Source: Branchiostoma floridae
Lineage: Eukaryota > Chordata > Leptocardii > Amphioxiformes > Branchiostomatidae
Assembly: GCF_000003815.2 (NCBI RefSeq)
Contig: NC_049980.1
Location: forward strand, 27,468,762-27,532,761
DNA length: 64,000 bases
Reading direction: 5' to 3'
Below, piece after piece: positions 38,609 to 49,990 of this stretch. Position 1 is the first letter of the stretch. Every line of letters begins with the position of its first letter. A program made the position numbers and the translations under genes. The notes beneath the pieces were generated by a model. That model saw nothing but the letters and a program-made list of their open reading frames with translations. It was not told the DNA's origin and searched no databases.

Positions 38609-39639
38609 GGCCGCCGAGCCGCGAACAACAAGCCAAGACGCACGGCACACGCTAAATGGCCCTGTTAGAGTAGAAGCCAGTTAATTGCACAGCGGATAAC
38701 CGCACACTTCTGTTAATTGCACGGAATCATAAAATCCAAAATCGGCGAGGGCCAGGTGGATGACTTCAGATTATTGCACAATCCGGATAATTGCACGAAA
38801 TGTGCTGACAAATGCAATTAAATGGCGTCTACTGCATCCTTAAACTTGGCAAAGTAGTCCGCTCAGTTTGTAATGGTTGAGATCTCCTACATAACGCGGC
38901 TTTAGTATGTGTCGGTGATGCCATGTTTTGAGAAAATGCGCCTTTAGCATTTTCTCGGATACATTTTCCGATAAGATATCGGTGACGTTACTTACTGATC
39001 ATTACGTCAATTCGACTGTCGAATGTAGCATTATTGAATGAGTTTACAAGCCTTTTGAAGTCTTTGCTGCCTATGCATGCTTGTCCTCTTGGAATGTATT
39101 CGTCCAACAGTACTTACTTACTTACTTATACACTTACCCTCTTCGTCCTTGTAGAGATGTATGTGTAGGTATTCGTCCAATAGTTGATTTACAAATTTAG
39201 CTCGAACTCGAAGGCAAATAGACACATCTACAATCCTTCATCGTCACTAAAAGTATCTGTAAGCCTAACCATGGATGTTTTTCTGAAGCATGTTTGAACA
39301 TGCGAATCTCGCTGTAAAGCATATTGCATTCACTCATGCTGTTATTTTGCTACCCATTTAAAAACGTTATTTCGGTGTTAGTGCTTCATATCACTCTTGT
39401 AAGCAACCCCCTGATATGTAATTTATTCCAAATTAATGCTGCTAATCATTTTTCAAACATCCAGTTACTGATTAAAGCAAAACAATCTACCATCTGCCTC
39501 AGCCTTCATCATTATTAACAGTTTTCTAGGACAAGAATAAGAGCAGCGCTGTTCGGTCACAGACAACAAAAGCAAGGATAGCGTCATAGCGATGAGGGAG
39601 TCCCGAGCAGCTTAAGCCGTAACGCAGTATTGTAATGTG

Positions 39640-39790
39640 GTATCTCACTGCACTTGGGGCACTGCGGGGTTCGAAAGATTACTCAACAAATGTCAGAGAT
39701 AAAAATCTTACGTTTTGTGTATTTTGTTATCTTCTAAGTCATACTTAATTAAGTCTTAAAATATCAACCTTAACATATTCAACATGACAT
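39640..39790. repeat. Dispersed repeat with GTATCTCACTGCACTT end
   Basis: It starts GGTATCTCACTGCACTTGGG and continues CACTGCGGGGTTCGAAAGAT. Fragments of the same sequence occur in introns and intergenic DNA near 21120, 22950, 24460, 25340, 27840, 30140 and 33280. A decayed non-autonomous DNA transposon family is the simplest reading. Confidence 0.65.
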
Positions 39791-39816
39791 ATTTGTTCAT
39801 AATCGATTAATGCCAA

Positions 39817-40599
39817 TGGACCCTTCCAGCCGAACGCCAAAAGCCCCGCCCCTTGTTCGATGTCGGGTTCTATTTCAAAACCTCGGTCAAAAACGGCGCG
39901 AGTTGCAAAAACATGGCCGCCGCTGCTATTAGGCTGAGGATACTGACTGACTTCGGTTTAGCTTTTGGGGCCTTAAAATCCTCTCAGAACGGGCGACGGA
40001 AAAATGCTATGCATTCTTTGTGGAAGGCAACATCCACTGGGTACAGTCATTTTAGGAGGGGACGTATATAGTTGCGGTAAGGGCGATATAATTTCAGTCA
40101 AAGCGCTGGCGGGAGGCGCTCCATAATATTACCTTGTTAGTGGGCAGGAGTGCCCAGTTTCTGACATGCGGTCGATGCAGGTGTAAAGCTGGGTACGTAT
40201 ATATGTGACAGGTTGTCTACCGCGTTTGTTGCATACATGGCATGTGCATACATGCTCAGGAGAAAAACCAAATTAAGAAGAAAGTAGCTCGGTCAATCGC
40301 GGAGAGGGAGCTTGTACCACGTGTCAAATATAAGACACCACTACAAACTCCGCTAGTGCGGAGTCCCGTCTCTTCTACGAACATTGCTTTACATGCGCAT
40401 CCTGTCCAGGAAGAAAGTAATGCTGTGTAGCGCCTACCCTTCCCATAACAACAATACTCGGTCGGTATAGTCATAAACAAAACAGACATAGCATTTTTCT
40501 TTGCCCATTCCTGTCCCACTATGGCTGTTTTTGACCGAGTATTCGAAATAAAATAGGGGGTTCTATTTGTTCGATATGGCGTTCGGCTGGAAGGGTCCA
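39817..40599. mobile_element. 783-bp inverted-repeat element
   Basis: A perfect 22-bp inverted repeat bounds it: TGGACCCTTCCAGCCGAACG at 39817 and its complement ending at 40599. Inner parts also pair (GGTCAAAAAC against GTTTTTGACC; AAAAATGCTATG against CATAGCATTTTT). Open frames inside match no family I know. No clear target duplication. Confidence 0.75.
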
Positions 40600-40668
40600 T
40601 TCTAAAATTAGCATGTAGTATGAATCAGTCATGCTTCACACCAAGGCCGTACCGAATTATCTATAGAT

Positions 40669-40755
40669 GGTATCTCACTGCACTTGCATTAAGCTTGCGT
40701 CACTTTATTTTCACCTCGCAGTGACCCAAGCGTGACGCAAGTGCAGTGAGATACC
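40669..40755. mobile_element. Palindromic 87-bp MITE
   Basis: Perfect 19-bp ends, GGTATCTCACTGCACTTGC and its reverse complement, with further internal pairing (TTGCGTCAC/GTGACGCAA). The end sequence matches the repeat at 39640. Confidence 0.8.
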
Positions 40756-41405
40756 ACCTTAAGGTTGTGATGCAATACTGCCGAATAAACCAAATCACTC
40801 AACCGCGTATTTACACACAGGAAAGGCAAACTCGACACATCCTATTTACGTCTTTGAACATAAATATGGGGTGTACTTAAACCCACAAGAGCACTTTGTT
40901 ATTCTCCTAGCAGAGTTCGGGTCGCGGGGAATAGTAATGGCCGGAATTTGTACCAGCTCGCTCCCCTCCGTTCCGTTTAGAGGCAGGATTCAGTGAGGGG
41001 AGCGGGTAGGTAAAAATACAGGCCACTACTAATCCCCGCGACCCAACCTCTGTTTGGAGAACTTTGTAACTATAGATATACATGTAAGTGTGTTGCATTT
41101 CATGGCAGAAAAGCTCACTTTCCGTTTACTACATTTCCGTCTACATGGGTTCTGAACGGCTTGAGAATACATAATTTGCTTTGAGGTAACCTAGTACATG
41201 TAATGATGGGTTGCAGTCTGGGTTAACAAACTTTGTTGGTGCACAAATAAATCAATTGATTTAGTAGGGTCTTCTGTGGCACGGCTCTTACGAAGACAAT
41301 AGGTGGCCACATTCCAAGGACCTTTGGTAATACAAACAGTCTCGTGATTCTTACTCAGCGAATGACGTCAACCCGGAAATAAGCGTTAGGGATACAAAAT
41401 AGAAC

Positions 41406-41411
41406 TATAAA
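41406..41411 (+). promoter_or_regulatory. Candidate TATA box of the TPR/NTase gene
   Basis: TATAAA lies 63-68 bp before the chosen ATG (41474). If it sets the transcription start about 30 bp downstream, the in-frame ATG at 41411 would be outside the mRNA, which favours ATG 41474. Confidence 0.45.
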
Positions 41412-41473
41412 TGTCCTTATTCAACTTGCTGTACACGTACAAAGTGCGGAAGACTACGCAGCATATATATAGC

Positions 41474-44400
41474 ATGGCGACTTTTGCAGAAAAACTACAA
41501 GGGTTGGAGTCCCGACTACAGACCTATGACCCAGAAACGGCCTTGGCAAGAACACTCATAGATGCGGTGGCTACTAAAGACTCGGAAATGACAGTGGAAG
41601 CGTTAAAATCTCTTGGCGATCACTACCTAGAAAATGGCAAAAGTACGAAGGTTATGGAAGAGTTCGCGAAGGCGGCAAGGATCTACAATGCGGCTCTCTT
41701 GCGATGTCCTGGGTGTCAAGATGTCGCCGATACGATACAGCATCGCATCCGATACACGGAGAAAATGTCGGGTAGCATATCGGCCAACCACAATGACAAT
41801 TTCAAACACAGGCCTGAAACAAAAGTGGAAGCTTTAGAGACTAATGCCGTCACCAACAATGTCGGAAGAATTGCTGACATTTGCCTACAACTAAAGGCGT
41901 CTTACAAGAAAGACGAAGGCGTCATAGACCCTATTGAAACTGAAAGCTCGTACACCAAAACATTTTTGAGAGCACTTGCCAATGGTGACCAGATACTAGA
42001 GGAAGCCTTGATTCAAGACATAGGGGATCTTTACCTCGATGAAGGAAGAGTCAGATCAGAGCTAACAATGTTGAACAAGGCAACCGCCATGTACGAGGCA
42101 GCCATGACGATGTGTATACAGGGGACAGATAGGTGGGAGACTCTGCAACACCGAGTCAACTATTCACATGAAGTTCGAGAGGCTGTCACAAATGACAAGG
42201 TACGTGGGCTCCTCTTAACTGCCATGCATGGTAACTTGTTTGTTGTGGCCGCAATTAAGCCGGTTTTGTGCTCACGCAGGTGTGGTCACAGCGGAGTGTC
42301 GGTTGTTTGGGTTGGACAGAATAACAAAAAAAAATCATGCCGGTTAGATCTTTGTCCGGGACAAAAGGAGACATTTGAGGATAGAGTTGTGTTCAAATTA
42401 TTTTGTGATTTTTTATTTGGGGGGTTTTATCACGGTAAAATGTCACCAGTGTACGGGAAGTGGTAACCCATTAAAGGCCTCTAGCTTCACGCGAGACAAA
42501 GGATGAGAACCTTGGCTCCGAATGTGGCACGGGTTTTGCAAATACTTCATTCCGGCTGAATTCGGTTTCAGTGTGAATGCCCTATTAGCCGTGCGTGTCG
42601 GAGAAAATAGTAGGGCCTTCAAACTGAAACCGAATCAGCAGGAATCAAGCAGAACGAGCCGGAACGAAGTATCTGCAAAATGCGTGCCACATTCGGGGCC
42701 ATTCGCAATTTGGGTGGGAATTCCAAATGGACCTTATATCCCCTTCACACGGGAAGGAATGAGCACAAATGCCGTCAGAATGAAAATTCTTTTCTATTTC
42801 TGTGAATTCGTAGTGTATTCTAGAAATTCTCACTGCATTCCAGATATTCTTTTGGCCACATTCTGGCTGGATTCCAAGTGGCTTGCCGTTTCGGTTCTCC
42901 ATCGAATGAGATAAGAATGTTTAGAATAATGTTAGAATGCCGTAGAATGCGGTCATACTGCAATTAGAATAGTTAGAATACATTTAGAATCCACTTTGAA
43001 TACCATTCGATATTTCTCCACTTCAAATGCACCTCGACAGTTTTTAACATGTCAAAAACTTTCTGGCCAGCCAAAAGAACGGGCACAATTAGCTGGAATG
43101 CAGTGAGAATTTTCTGGAACACACTACGAATTGCGAGGAATTGCCAGGAATAGAAAATAATTTTTATTCCGACGGCGTTCCGGCTCATTCTTGCTCTCGT
43201 GTGAAAGGGGCTTAAAATGTTACACACGTAGCGGTCACACTGCATAAATGTCCACGGTATATACGGAATATATCATAATGCGTATTGATGGCTGTTGTAT
43301 ATTGTTATTGTACACTATCTGTCTTTGCCCTTTGCCCTTTGGAAGTGCTTACATTCTACGGCATTGTTTTGTTTCGACAGAGAAAACGTAGTGAAACTAC
43401 TCTACCGGCTAACGGGGTGAAACAAACGATCACGGATGTTCTGTTTGGACCGGATGTCTCTCAACTTCCTGGTGACCCTGATACACTGAGGTGAGGTAAC
43501 AGAAACAGCTAGAAATAATAATTATATCTATCTATCTATGTATCTATCTATATCCATCTCTCTCTCTCTCTCAAATATAGTGTATTTGTATGGGTGGTGG
43601 ACATAATTTTCTAGTTCTATCTTTAACATAGTCCACCTACTGAAGATAAAACCATATATTCTGTTCTAGCTTGTTATTCAGTGTATATGTTATGTCTAAC
43701 TGTTTATGTGTGGGTCACAAGACGTACAATAGCTGCATGCGACCTACTTAGTGTATTGTACTGTTTGCAATCTTGAAAATCAATTAAAATCAGTTGAAAT
43801 CAAATCAAATCAAATCAAATAATCAAGTAGAGCTAACAATCGATATGAATCAACATTGTAGACCTAACCACAGTCATCCGGGACATTGGACTGTTAAATC
43901 CTGTTCATTTGTTCATTACCTACTACGTCATTAAATAAATATATTTAGGAGCGGAGCATTGATTGTGCACACAGACAAACTTTATAATAACATTGGAACC
44001 TTATTGTCATGGTTTATCCCTTGAGCGTTATATTCTTTTACAGTTTTTATCGACGCCATGTGTCTGAAGGCGACCGTGCGCTGCGACACGGGGAACTGGA
44101 CATCGCCGAGGAGGAGTTCGCGTCTGCACTGAAAGTCGTGAATGGTGAGAGGAAAAACTGTTTTTAAAGTGTTTTTTTCTAATATGTATCCCTCCATACC
44201 CAATATGTGGGACACACCTGTTTTGCCTGTTTGCTGATGTTTGCAATAAACCCAAAAGGTGTGGATGACCTAGGCTACTATTGAAAACTGCTATAATAGT
44301 AGACATGAAGTTTTGCATCTGTCTATGATAACCAATTACAACTCTTTTTTCAAATACTCCAGATGATATGGATATCTTACCTAGTTGCTATATTGATTTA

Positions 44401-46334
44401 TTTTGCATTATGTAATACTTTACTGAGATGTACGAAGTTTTAATGATGTACCGAATCCTTTAAGAACAGGTCCTCGGTTTAGTCCTTCCGGTACGTTCTG
44501 ATCGAACGGGCGGAAAAAGCTAGCCAGTGCAGCAAACGTTGTTCCACACTACTCATAGAAGATATACTTTTAAAGGTTTACTTCTGTCGATTGTTTCTCC
44601 CAAGACCTAGAATCAAAACAGTTCCGGCTTAAAGTTGAGGCTGAGTGTCTTCAGAAGCTGGGACACGTCTATCTGGAGAGAGGGAAGGTCACAAAGGCTG
44701 GGGGCGACTTCACGAAAGCCGCCGCTCTCTTCAATGCAGTCATGGCCAGGACGGAAGATAAGTATCAGAGAGAAAGGATTATGACTGTCTTACGAGACAC
44801 AGAAAGACTTTTTCTGTATCATACAGCTGGGGTTGACACGGTGCCAAGTAAGTATGACATAGATTTGCCCCATAAAAGGGCCATAAACGAAATGCGCGAA
44901 ACTATTTTCCAACAGTTCCAAGGTATGGATAAAGAAGACAACCCTTACAGATACGATAACGACCATCCTAACGCTAGAGAGGCAGAACTGGTAAGGGCTA
45001 ATGCAATACAGAATCTATGTAAGAAAATAACAGATGACAGAAATAACTTGGTTGAGTTGCTCCTTGTCGAATGTATGGAGAAAGTTGGGCCTCCGCCATG
45101 CCGGCATGCGTTCATTGGTCTCGGATCACAAGCCACGGAACTGGCGACGCCATACTCCGACCTCGAATTCGCGATTTTGATAGAAGAAGGGAAAGATTCC
45201 GATCAAAATAAGCAATATTTTCGAACCCTCACACACTACTTACACATGAAAGTCATCAACCTTGGAGAAACTGTAGTGCCAGCTATGGCTATAACATCTC
45301 TAAATGACTTTTGTTCTGAAGACCCTAGTCGCGACTGGTTCTACGATCGTAACACACCTCGCGGTTTCGCCTTTGACGGGTTCATGCCATGGGCGAGCAA
45401 AACGCCTCTTGGCAGGGGCCAAACGAAGACCAAGCCACCTCTTGAACTCATTCAGACCCCCAGTAGAATGGCCAGTCTCCAAAACGCCGACCTGTCTCTG
45501 TCAGACGATTACAACTTGTCATGGGTGCTGCAGCACGTTTGCTTCATGGCAGGTGACAGAGCTTTAGTTGACGACTATATCGTCAGGGTGACCAAGCAAC
45601 AGTGTCACTCAGAAACGAAAAATACAGTGTCTGTAACAGAAAACATTCGAAACGTCAAAAAGCCAGAGTTGACCGCACAACTCCTAAACGTAAAGAAGGA
45701 AGTCTACCGCCTGCCCACCCTTTCTATCCAGAACATCGCGTCCTTCTTCGGGGTAAAGTCAGGCAGTATATGGGACATGATTGCCGAATTGAAAACCAAA
45801 GGTCACATCAGTATGGAGAACGCCCACCACCTGAAGGTATTGGTAGCTATTTCAGCAGAACTGAGGCTTAGGGCATACTTGGCTGCTGACAGTCAACGCG
45901 AGAGCGTGTCGACTCTTTCTCAGATTGTACCAGAATCCGGCAGTGCCATAACTTCAAACTCTACAATAGAGTCAGTCTTGTACCTTCCAAACAGAGCAAT
46001 ACTGTACAGGTATTATTACACGGCCTACCCTCTTCAGAAGCTCGTGTTGAAGGCTGACCAACAGCAGACATTCTTCCAATGTGAGAACATTCTGTTTGAC
46101 TCATCGCCATACGTGAACGGAATGATGCACATGAACGTGTGCGATTTCAAATCTGCTCAGGAGGACTTTACAAAAGCATTAGGTGATGCTGACAAGTCCA
46201 ACCCTACAAAACGGATGGCAGTACTTGCGGCCCTTGCTGAAGTCTCAGGGTATCTCGGAGATCAAAACAAAGCCAAAAAGTACTGTCAGCAAGGGTTGGA
46301 CATTATGGGTAAATGGGACATTATCAAAGCATAA
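41474..46334 (+). CDS. TPR and nucleotidyltransferase-like protein, N-terminal part of a frameshifted locus
   Basis: Exons: 41474-42199, 43381-43490, 44044-44144 and 44605-46334; 2667 nt, 888 residues plus TAA. The start AGCATGGCG gives MATFAEKLQGLESRL. Three TPR-like helical hairpins share a pattern LGDHYLENGKSTK..EF.KAARIYNAA (near residues 40-80, 190-230 and 320-360). Residues about 480-510 contain GLGSQATELATPYSDLEFAI: a GS turn and a D-x-E pair (D498, E500) that fit the N-terminal nucleotidyltransferase domain of GlnD/DUF294 proteins. A helical segment (SLSDDYNLSWVLQHVCFMAG...) and more TPR-like helices follow. No signal peptide or membrane segment, so it is probably intracellular. The frame ends at 46334 while the TPR array continues in another frame, so this is probably not the natural C-terminus. 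Substrate and biological role are unknown. Confidence 0.8.
42520..42693. repeat. Fold-back repeat in TPR/NTase intron 1 (first)
   Basis: GAATGTGGCACGGGTTTTGC is inverted as GCAAAATGCGTGCCACATTC about 140 bp later, with further pairing (ACTTCATTCCGGCT against AGCCGGAACGAAGT). It would form a long hairpin. No coding role. Confidence 0.7.
42738..43214. mobile_element. Fold-back element in TPR/NTase intron 1 (second)
   Basis: CCCCTTCACACGGGAAGGAA at the left is inverted as TTCTTGCTCTCGTGTGAAAG and GGGCTT at the right. Inner segments also pair (CACTGCATTCCAG against CTGGAATGCAGTG). Typical of MITEs with long inverted repeats. Confidence 0.7.
43524..43573. repeat. (ATCT)n and (CT)n microsatellite
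   Basis: Tetranucleotide tract followed by a dinucleotide tract in TPR/NTase intron 2. Confidence 0.85.
43580..43821 (+). repeat. Possible non-LTR retroelement 3' tail with (AAATC)n
   Basis: AT-rich sequence ends in five or so AAATC units (43797-43820). The pentanucleotide tail is suggestive of a LINE 3' end. No protein is seen. Confidence 0.35.
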
Positions 46335-48612
46335 GAACTTTGGCATTTTTCTGACTTTAATGGGCCTAGCATATGTAGAGCAGGGAAAGTTCAAAGAGGC
46401 AATTAAGTGCTATGAAGAGGCAATGGAGACATTAGATGTTAGTAATGATGATGATGATGAGAACAAAGCCGTACTGTATCACAATCTGGGTGTGGCATGG
46501 GAGCGGCTAGGTCATTACAAGAAAGCTATTGGCTTTTACGAACATGCGCACGAGATCAACGTCATCCTGTATGGACAAAGTGCTGCTAATCCTGGTGTGG
46601 CCTTGACATTGAATAATCTGGGCGGTTGTTGGGCCGAATTGGGTGACGACAACAAAGCTATCGAATTCTGCGAAAAGGCTCTGAACATGTACAAGGGGGC
46701 CTACGGATATGATGCGGCCCATCCTGAAATCGCCATGACCCTCGCCAATCTAGGTGGCTCTTATCTGCGACTGGAAGATTACAAGAATGCCATCGACTTC
46801 TTTGAACATAGCCTCAAGATGAGTAAACGTATCTATGGGAAAGACACACCGCATCCAGTGACTGCCGGCATTCTGTGCAGTCTAGGCTCTTGCTGGAGGG
46901 CAACTGGACAACACAAAAAGACTTTCCTCTTCTTAGAAAAAGCCCTTAGAATGAACAAAACTCTATACGGACACAACGCAGCCCATCCCGATATCGCCAC
47001 GATACTTGTTAACATCGGTACGACTTGGCGTATGGAAGGTGATCAGATGAAAGCAATGGGCTTCATTAAGGCGGCACTGAAGATGTACCAAACTTTATAC
47101 GGCAAAGACGCAGAGCACCCAGATATGGCTAATATTCTTAAGTCTCTGGGGGACTGTTTAGATAGACTTGGTGACCACAAGGAAGCAGTTACCATTTTCC
47201 GAAAGAGCCTAAAGATGATGAGGTTCCTCTATGGTGAAGATGCAGCACATCCTGATATTGCAATGACCCTCAACAGCTTGGGTAGCTCTTTCAGTTCAAT
47301 GGGTGATTATGCCGCATCAGTGGCTGTTTACAAACAGGCTGTGGATATGTACCGAATCATCTATGGCAAAGACCCTAAACCAGACATGTCCAGGGTACTC
47401 TTAAATTTTGGAAAAGCCTTGTGTGATTTGGGCAACAACAGTGGAGCTATAGGCGTCTTTGACGAAGCACTTGAGATACTGCACCGTACATATGGTCAGC
47501 AGGCAGTGAACGGGGACATTGCACAGATTCTCAGCTCACTTGGCGTGGCTTGGAATGCCGTGGGCGATTATAGGAAAGCAGTTGGTTTCTTTGAAAAGAC
47601 GCTCAACATGAATGTAACTTTGCACGTGCAAGATGCAACGCACCCAGATATCGTCATGTCTCTAAACAACTTGGGAAGCACCCATGACTCCTTGGGCGAA
47701 AATCACAAAGCTATAGCCTTCTACGAGCAAGCGCTGGATATGAGCAAACGTATACACGGACCTGACGCTGATCACGAAGACATTGCCTGGTCACTCAGCA
47801 ATATCGGGCATTCCTACGGCGATCTTTACGACGAGAAAGCCATACGGTTCTACGAGCAAGCACTGGAGATGCGGCAACGCATGCATGGAAGGGAGTCAGC
47901 ACATCCCGATATTGCAGAATCACTTCACAACCTTGGGCTAACCTGGAAAGACTTTGGAGATGAAGAGAAAGCTGTTTACTACATCGAACAAGCACTGGCA
48001 ATAAATAGACGAATGTATGAAAACAACTTGCCTTGCCCATACATTGTCAGCATACTAAACACACTCGGGGTATTGTTGAGTAGTCTCGGTGACAAGACTA
48101 GAGCCATAGATCTTTTTCAAGAATCGTTAGCTATTGGCAAACACATGTATGGGGACGGGACAGCACATTTAGACGTGGTAGAGGCAATGGACAATCTGGG
48201 TAATACCTGGAAGGACCTTGGAGATTACAAACAGGCAGTCGACTACTACGACCTGGGTCTGAACATGAAGAAACGTCTCTACGGACACGATGGCGCTGAT
48301 CTTCACATTATCTCTTCGCTCAACAGTCTGGGTATCTGTTGGAGTTCACTCAAGGATCACCACAAAGCATTGACATTTTTTAAAGAAGCGCTGGACATGA
48401 GCAGACGTGTATACGGAGAAGACGCCGTGCATCCCCTCATCGCCTTGTGTCTCCGAAACGTTAGCAAAAGTTGGCACAACTTCGGCAACCAGAGGAAGTC
48501 TACAAAATACTACCTTAAGGCAGTAGCGATGGAGATGAAACTTAGAGACGAACACACAGACATCGAAACCGTCCAGTCCGAACCAAGCGGTGACCTCAAG
48601 ATCATCATCTAG
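46335..48612 (+). CDS. TPR array, C-terminal part of the TPR/NTase locus in a shifted frame
   Basis: This frame is open from 46183 to the TAG at 48612; homology to TPRs becomes clear from about 46325 (HKNFGIFLTLMGLAYVEQGK). It holds 16-17 tandem units of 44 residues with the pattern HPDIA..LNNLG..W..LGD..KAI.FYEQAL.M...YG.DA, the long TPR type of kinesin light chain and nephrocystin-3-like proteins. It overlaps the upstream frame by about 150 nt without an intron or good splice site. The simplest view is one protein of about 1,640 residues with a frameshift near 46300-46334 from sequencing error, a recent mutation or, less likely, recoding. As a separate gene its first downstream ATG would be 46360, cutting into the first TPR. 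The frame is otherwise unbroken for 2.2 kb, so selection acts or acted recently. Confidence 0.8.
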
Positions 48613-49990
48613 CTTCCAAACTGTAATTTAAGCAGTCGTTCACAACCCCACACAGAGCCATATGTTAAGATTTGGATTGGCGAACTTTGTTACATTAATG
48701 CTTTGCATGCATGTCTGTATTCGCTTTTTACATTCTGAATCTGTTTATTAAGTATATGGTATTTACTTTTGTAATATACTTTGTTGATGGCGTCGCGAAA
48801 ATAAGCTGTAAGCTTGCAATTGAGTACGTCGTCATTGTGCCCCGTATCTAAATGTTGCAATAAAAAAACTCATAGCCTGTCTCTGATCTTGAAGTAACTC
48901 TGAGCTCACGAAAACGAACCTCTGAATAAAGGCTTCCCATCTGACCGAGCTTTGTTTTAGCATTCCCCCTTCTCAACTTCTTTATAGAAATTGAAACACC
49001 GCGAAAACAGTATCCGTCTACTGCAAAATAAACCCAACATGAAGGTAAGGGAATTTAAAGTACTCAAAACTCAGCGAGTAATGCTACTGGGGTGTGAAGT
49101 GTATCCAGACTGGGTACACTTCACAAAGAGATTTTTGTACAGTAGGTGCAAGCTGCGTAAGACCAGACTGCAAGGTTTGATCCACTCACATCTGGATGGA
49201 CCCACACTTTCTTGACATGTGTGGTGGGTTCTTTTATGTGCGTTGACTGAGCTAGAATGTAGTAACTAGAAATTGGTACAATACAACCGGGTAGGTATTG
49301 AAAATTTCTAGATTTGTCAAAGCCACTGCTATAATCCATCATTATATAATGCGTTTTTGTACATATGTATCACAACCAAGCATCAAATATTGACACAAGT
49401 TATACATCTAAATCATATGCCTAATTGAAATAAGATAGATAATTCTCAATTATTTACATGTCTGAACTATCAACAGCATGTGTCAAAGATAATAAGCTTA
49501 TAAATATTATGTTAGAAATTTGTTGCTGCCATTTTTGAAAACCTTAAACATAGATGCCTTTACATAAAATGTACTAGCATTTTTTTATATCTTCTGTTAC
49601 ATTAAATACAATATTGGATACTTCGAACAATCTAAATAAGATGATAACGTCATAACGTTACACGTAGTGTTGAGATTATTCTCACTTTTAAAAGCATAAA
49701 AACATAACTGGTCAGAAGTGCCTCACCCTAAATGTAATTATTAAGTAGTAATACAATCTTTCTACTACAATATGAATCATGAACTATCTGTGTACTGAAC
49801 TGGGGTCCTACATGAATTGTTACAAATAAGATGCGTTTTAAGATTATAAACATGTAGATGTAAAACAATATGAATCATGAAAAATCTGTGTGCTCAGATG
49901 CTGAAGTCCTACGCAAAGCGTTACAAACTAGAAGCATTTTAAAATCATAAACATTAGTGGTTAGAATTGCGTTGCATAACAAATATCAAA
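48613..49990. other. Convergent intergenic region
   Basis: 3' UTRs of the TPR/NTase gene (+) and the SLC27A-like gene (-). AT-rich, with a partial direct repeat around 49750-49930 (ACAATATGAATCATGAA twice). No gene seen. Confidence 0.6.
48859..48864 (+). promoter_or_regulatory. Poly(A) signal of the TPR/NTase gene
   Basis: AATAAA about 250 bp after the TAG at 48612, in AT-rich DNA and before the convergent SLC27A-like gene. Confidence 0.6.

Larger units (their letters stand above)
38609..41473. other. Intergenic region, repeat-rich, between gene D and the TPR/NTase gene
   Basis: It contains three recognisable repeats (39640-39790, 39817-40599, 40669-40755) and the upstream region of the next gene. 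No other coding exon was supported. Confidence 0.6.

Noticed and set aside
40256-40600. Minus-strand 114-codon frame
   Set aside because: Lies inside the 783-bp inverted-repeat element and uses its end; no recognisable domain.
41411-41473. Upstream in-frame ATG of the TPR/NTase gene
   Set aside because: It overlaps the candidate TATA box, so it is probably not transcribed; ATG 41474 has better context and starts the family-like MATFAEKL.
46183-46334. ATG 46183 as start of a separate TPR gene
   Set aside because: The first 45 residues in that frame have no TPR character and overlap coding sequence of the upstream frame; a frameshift explains it better.
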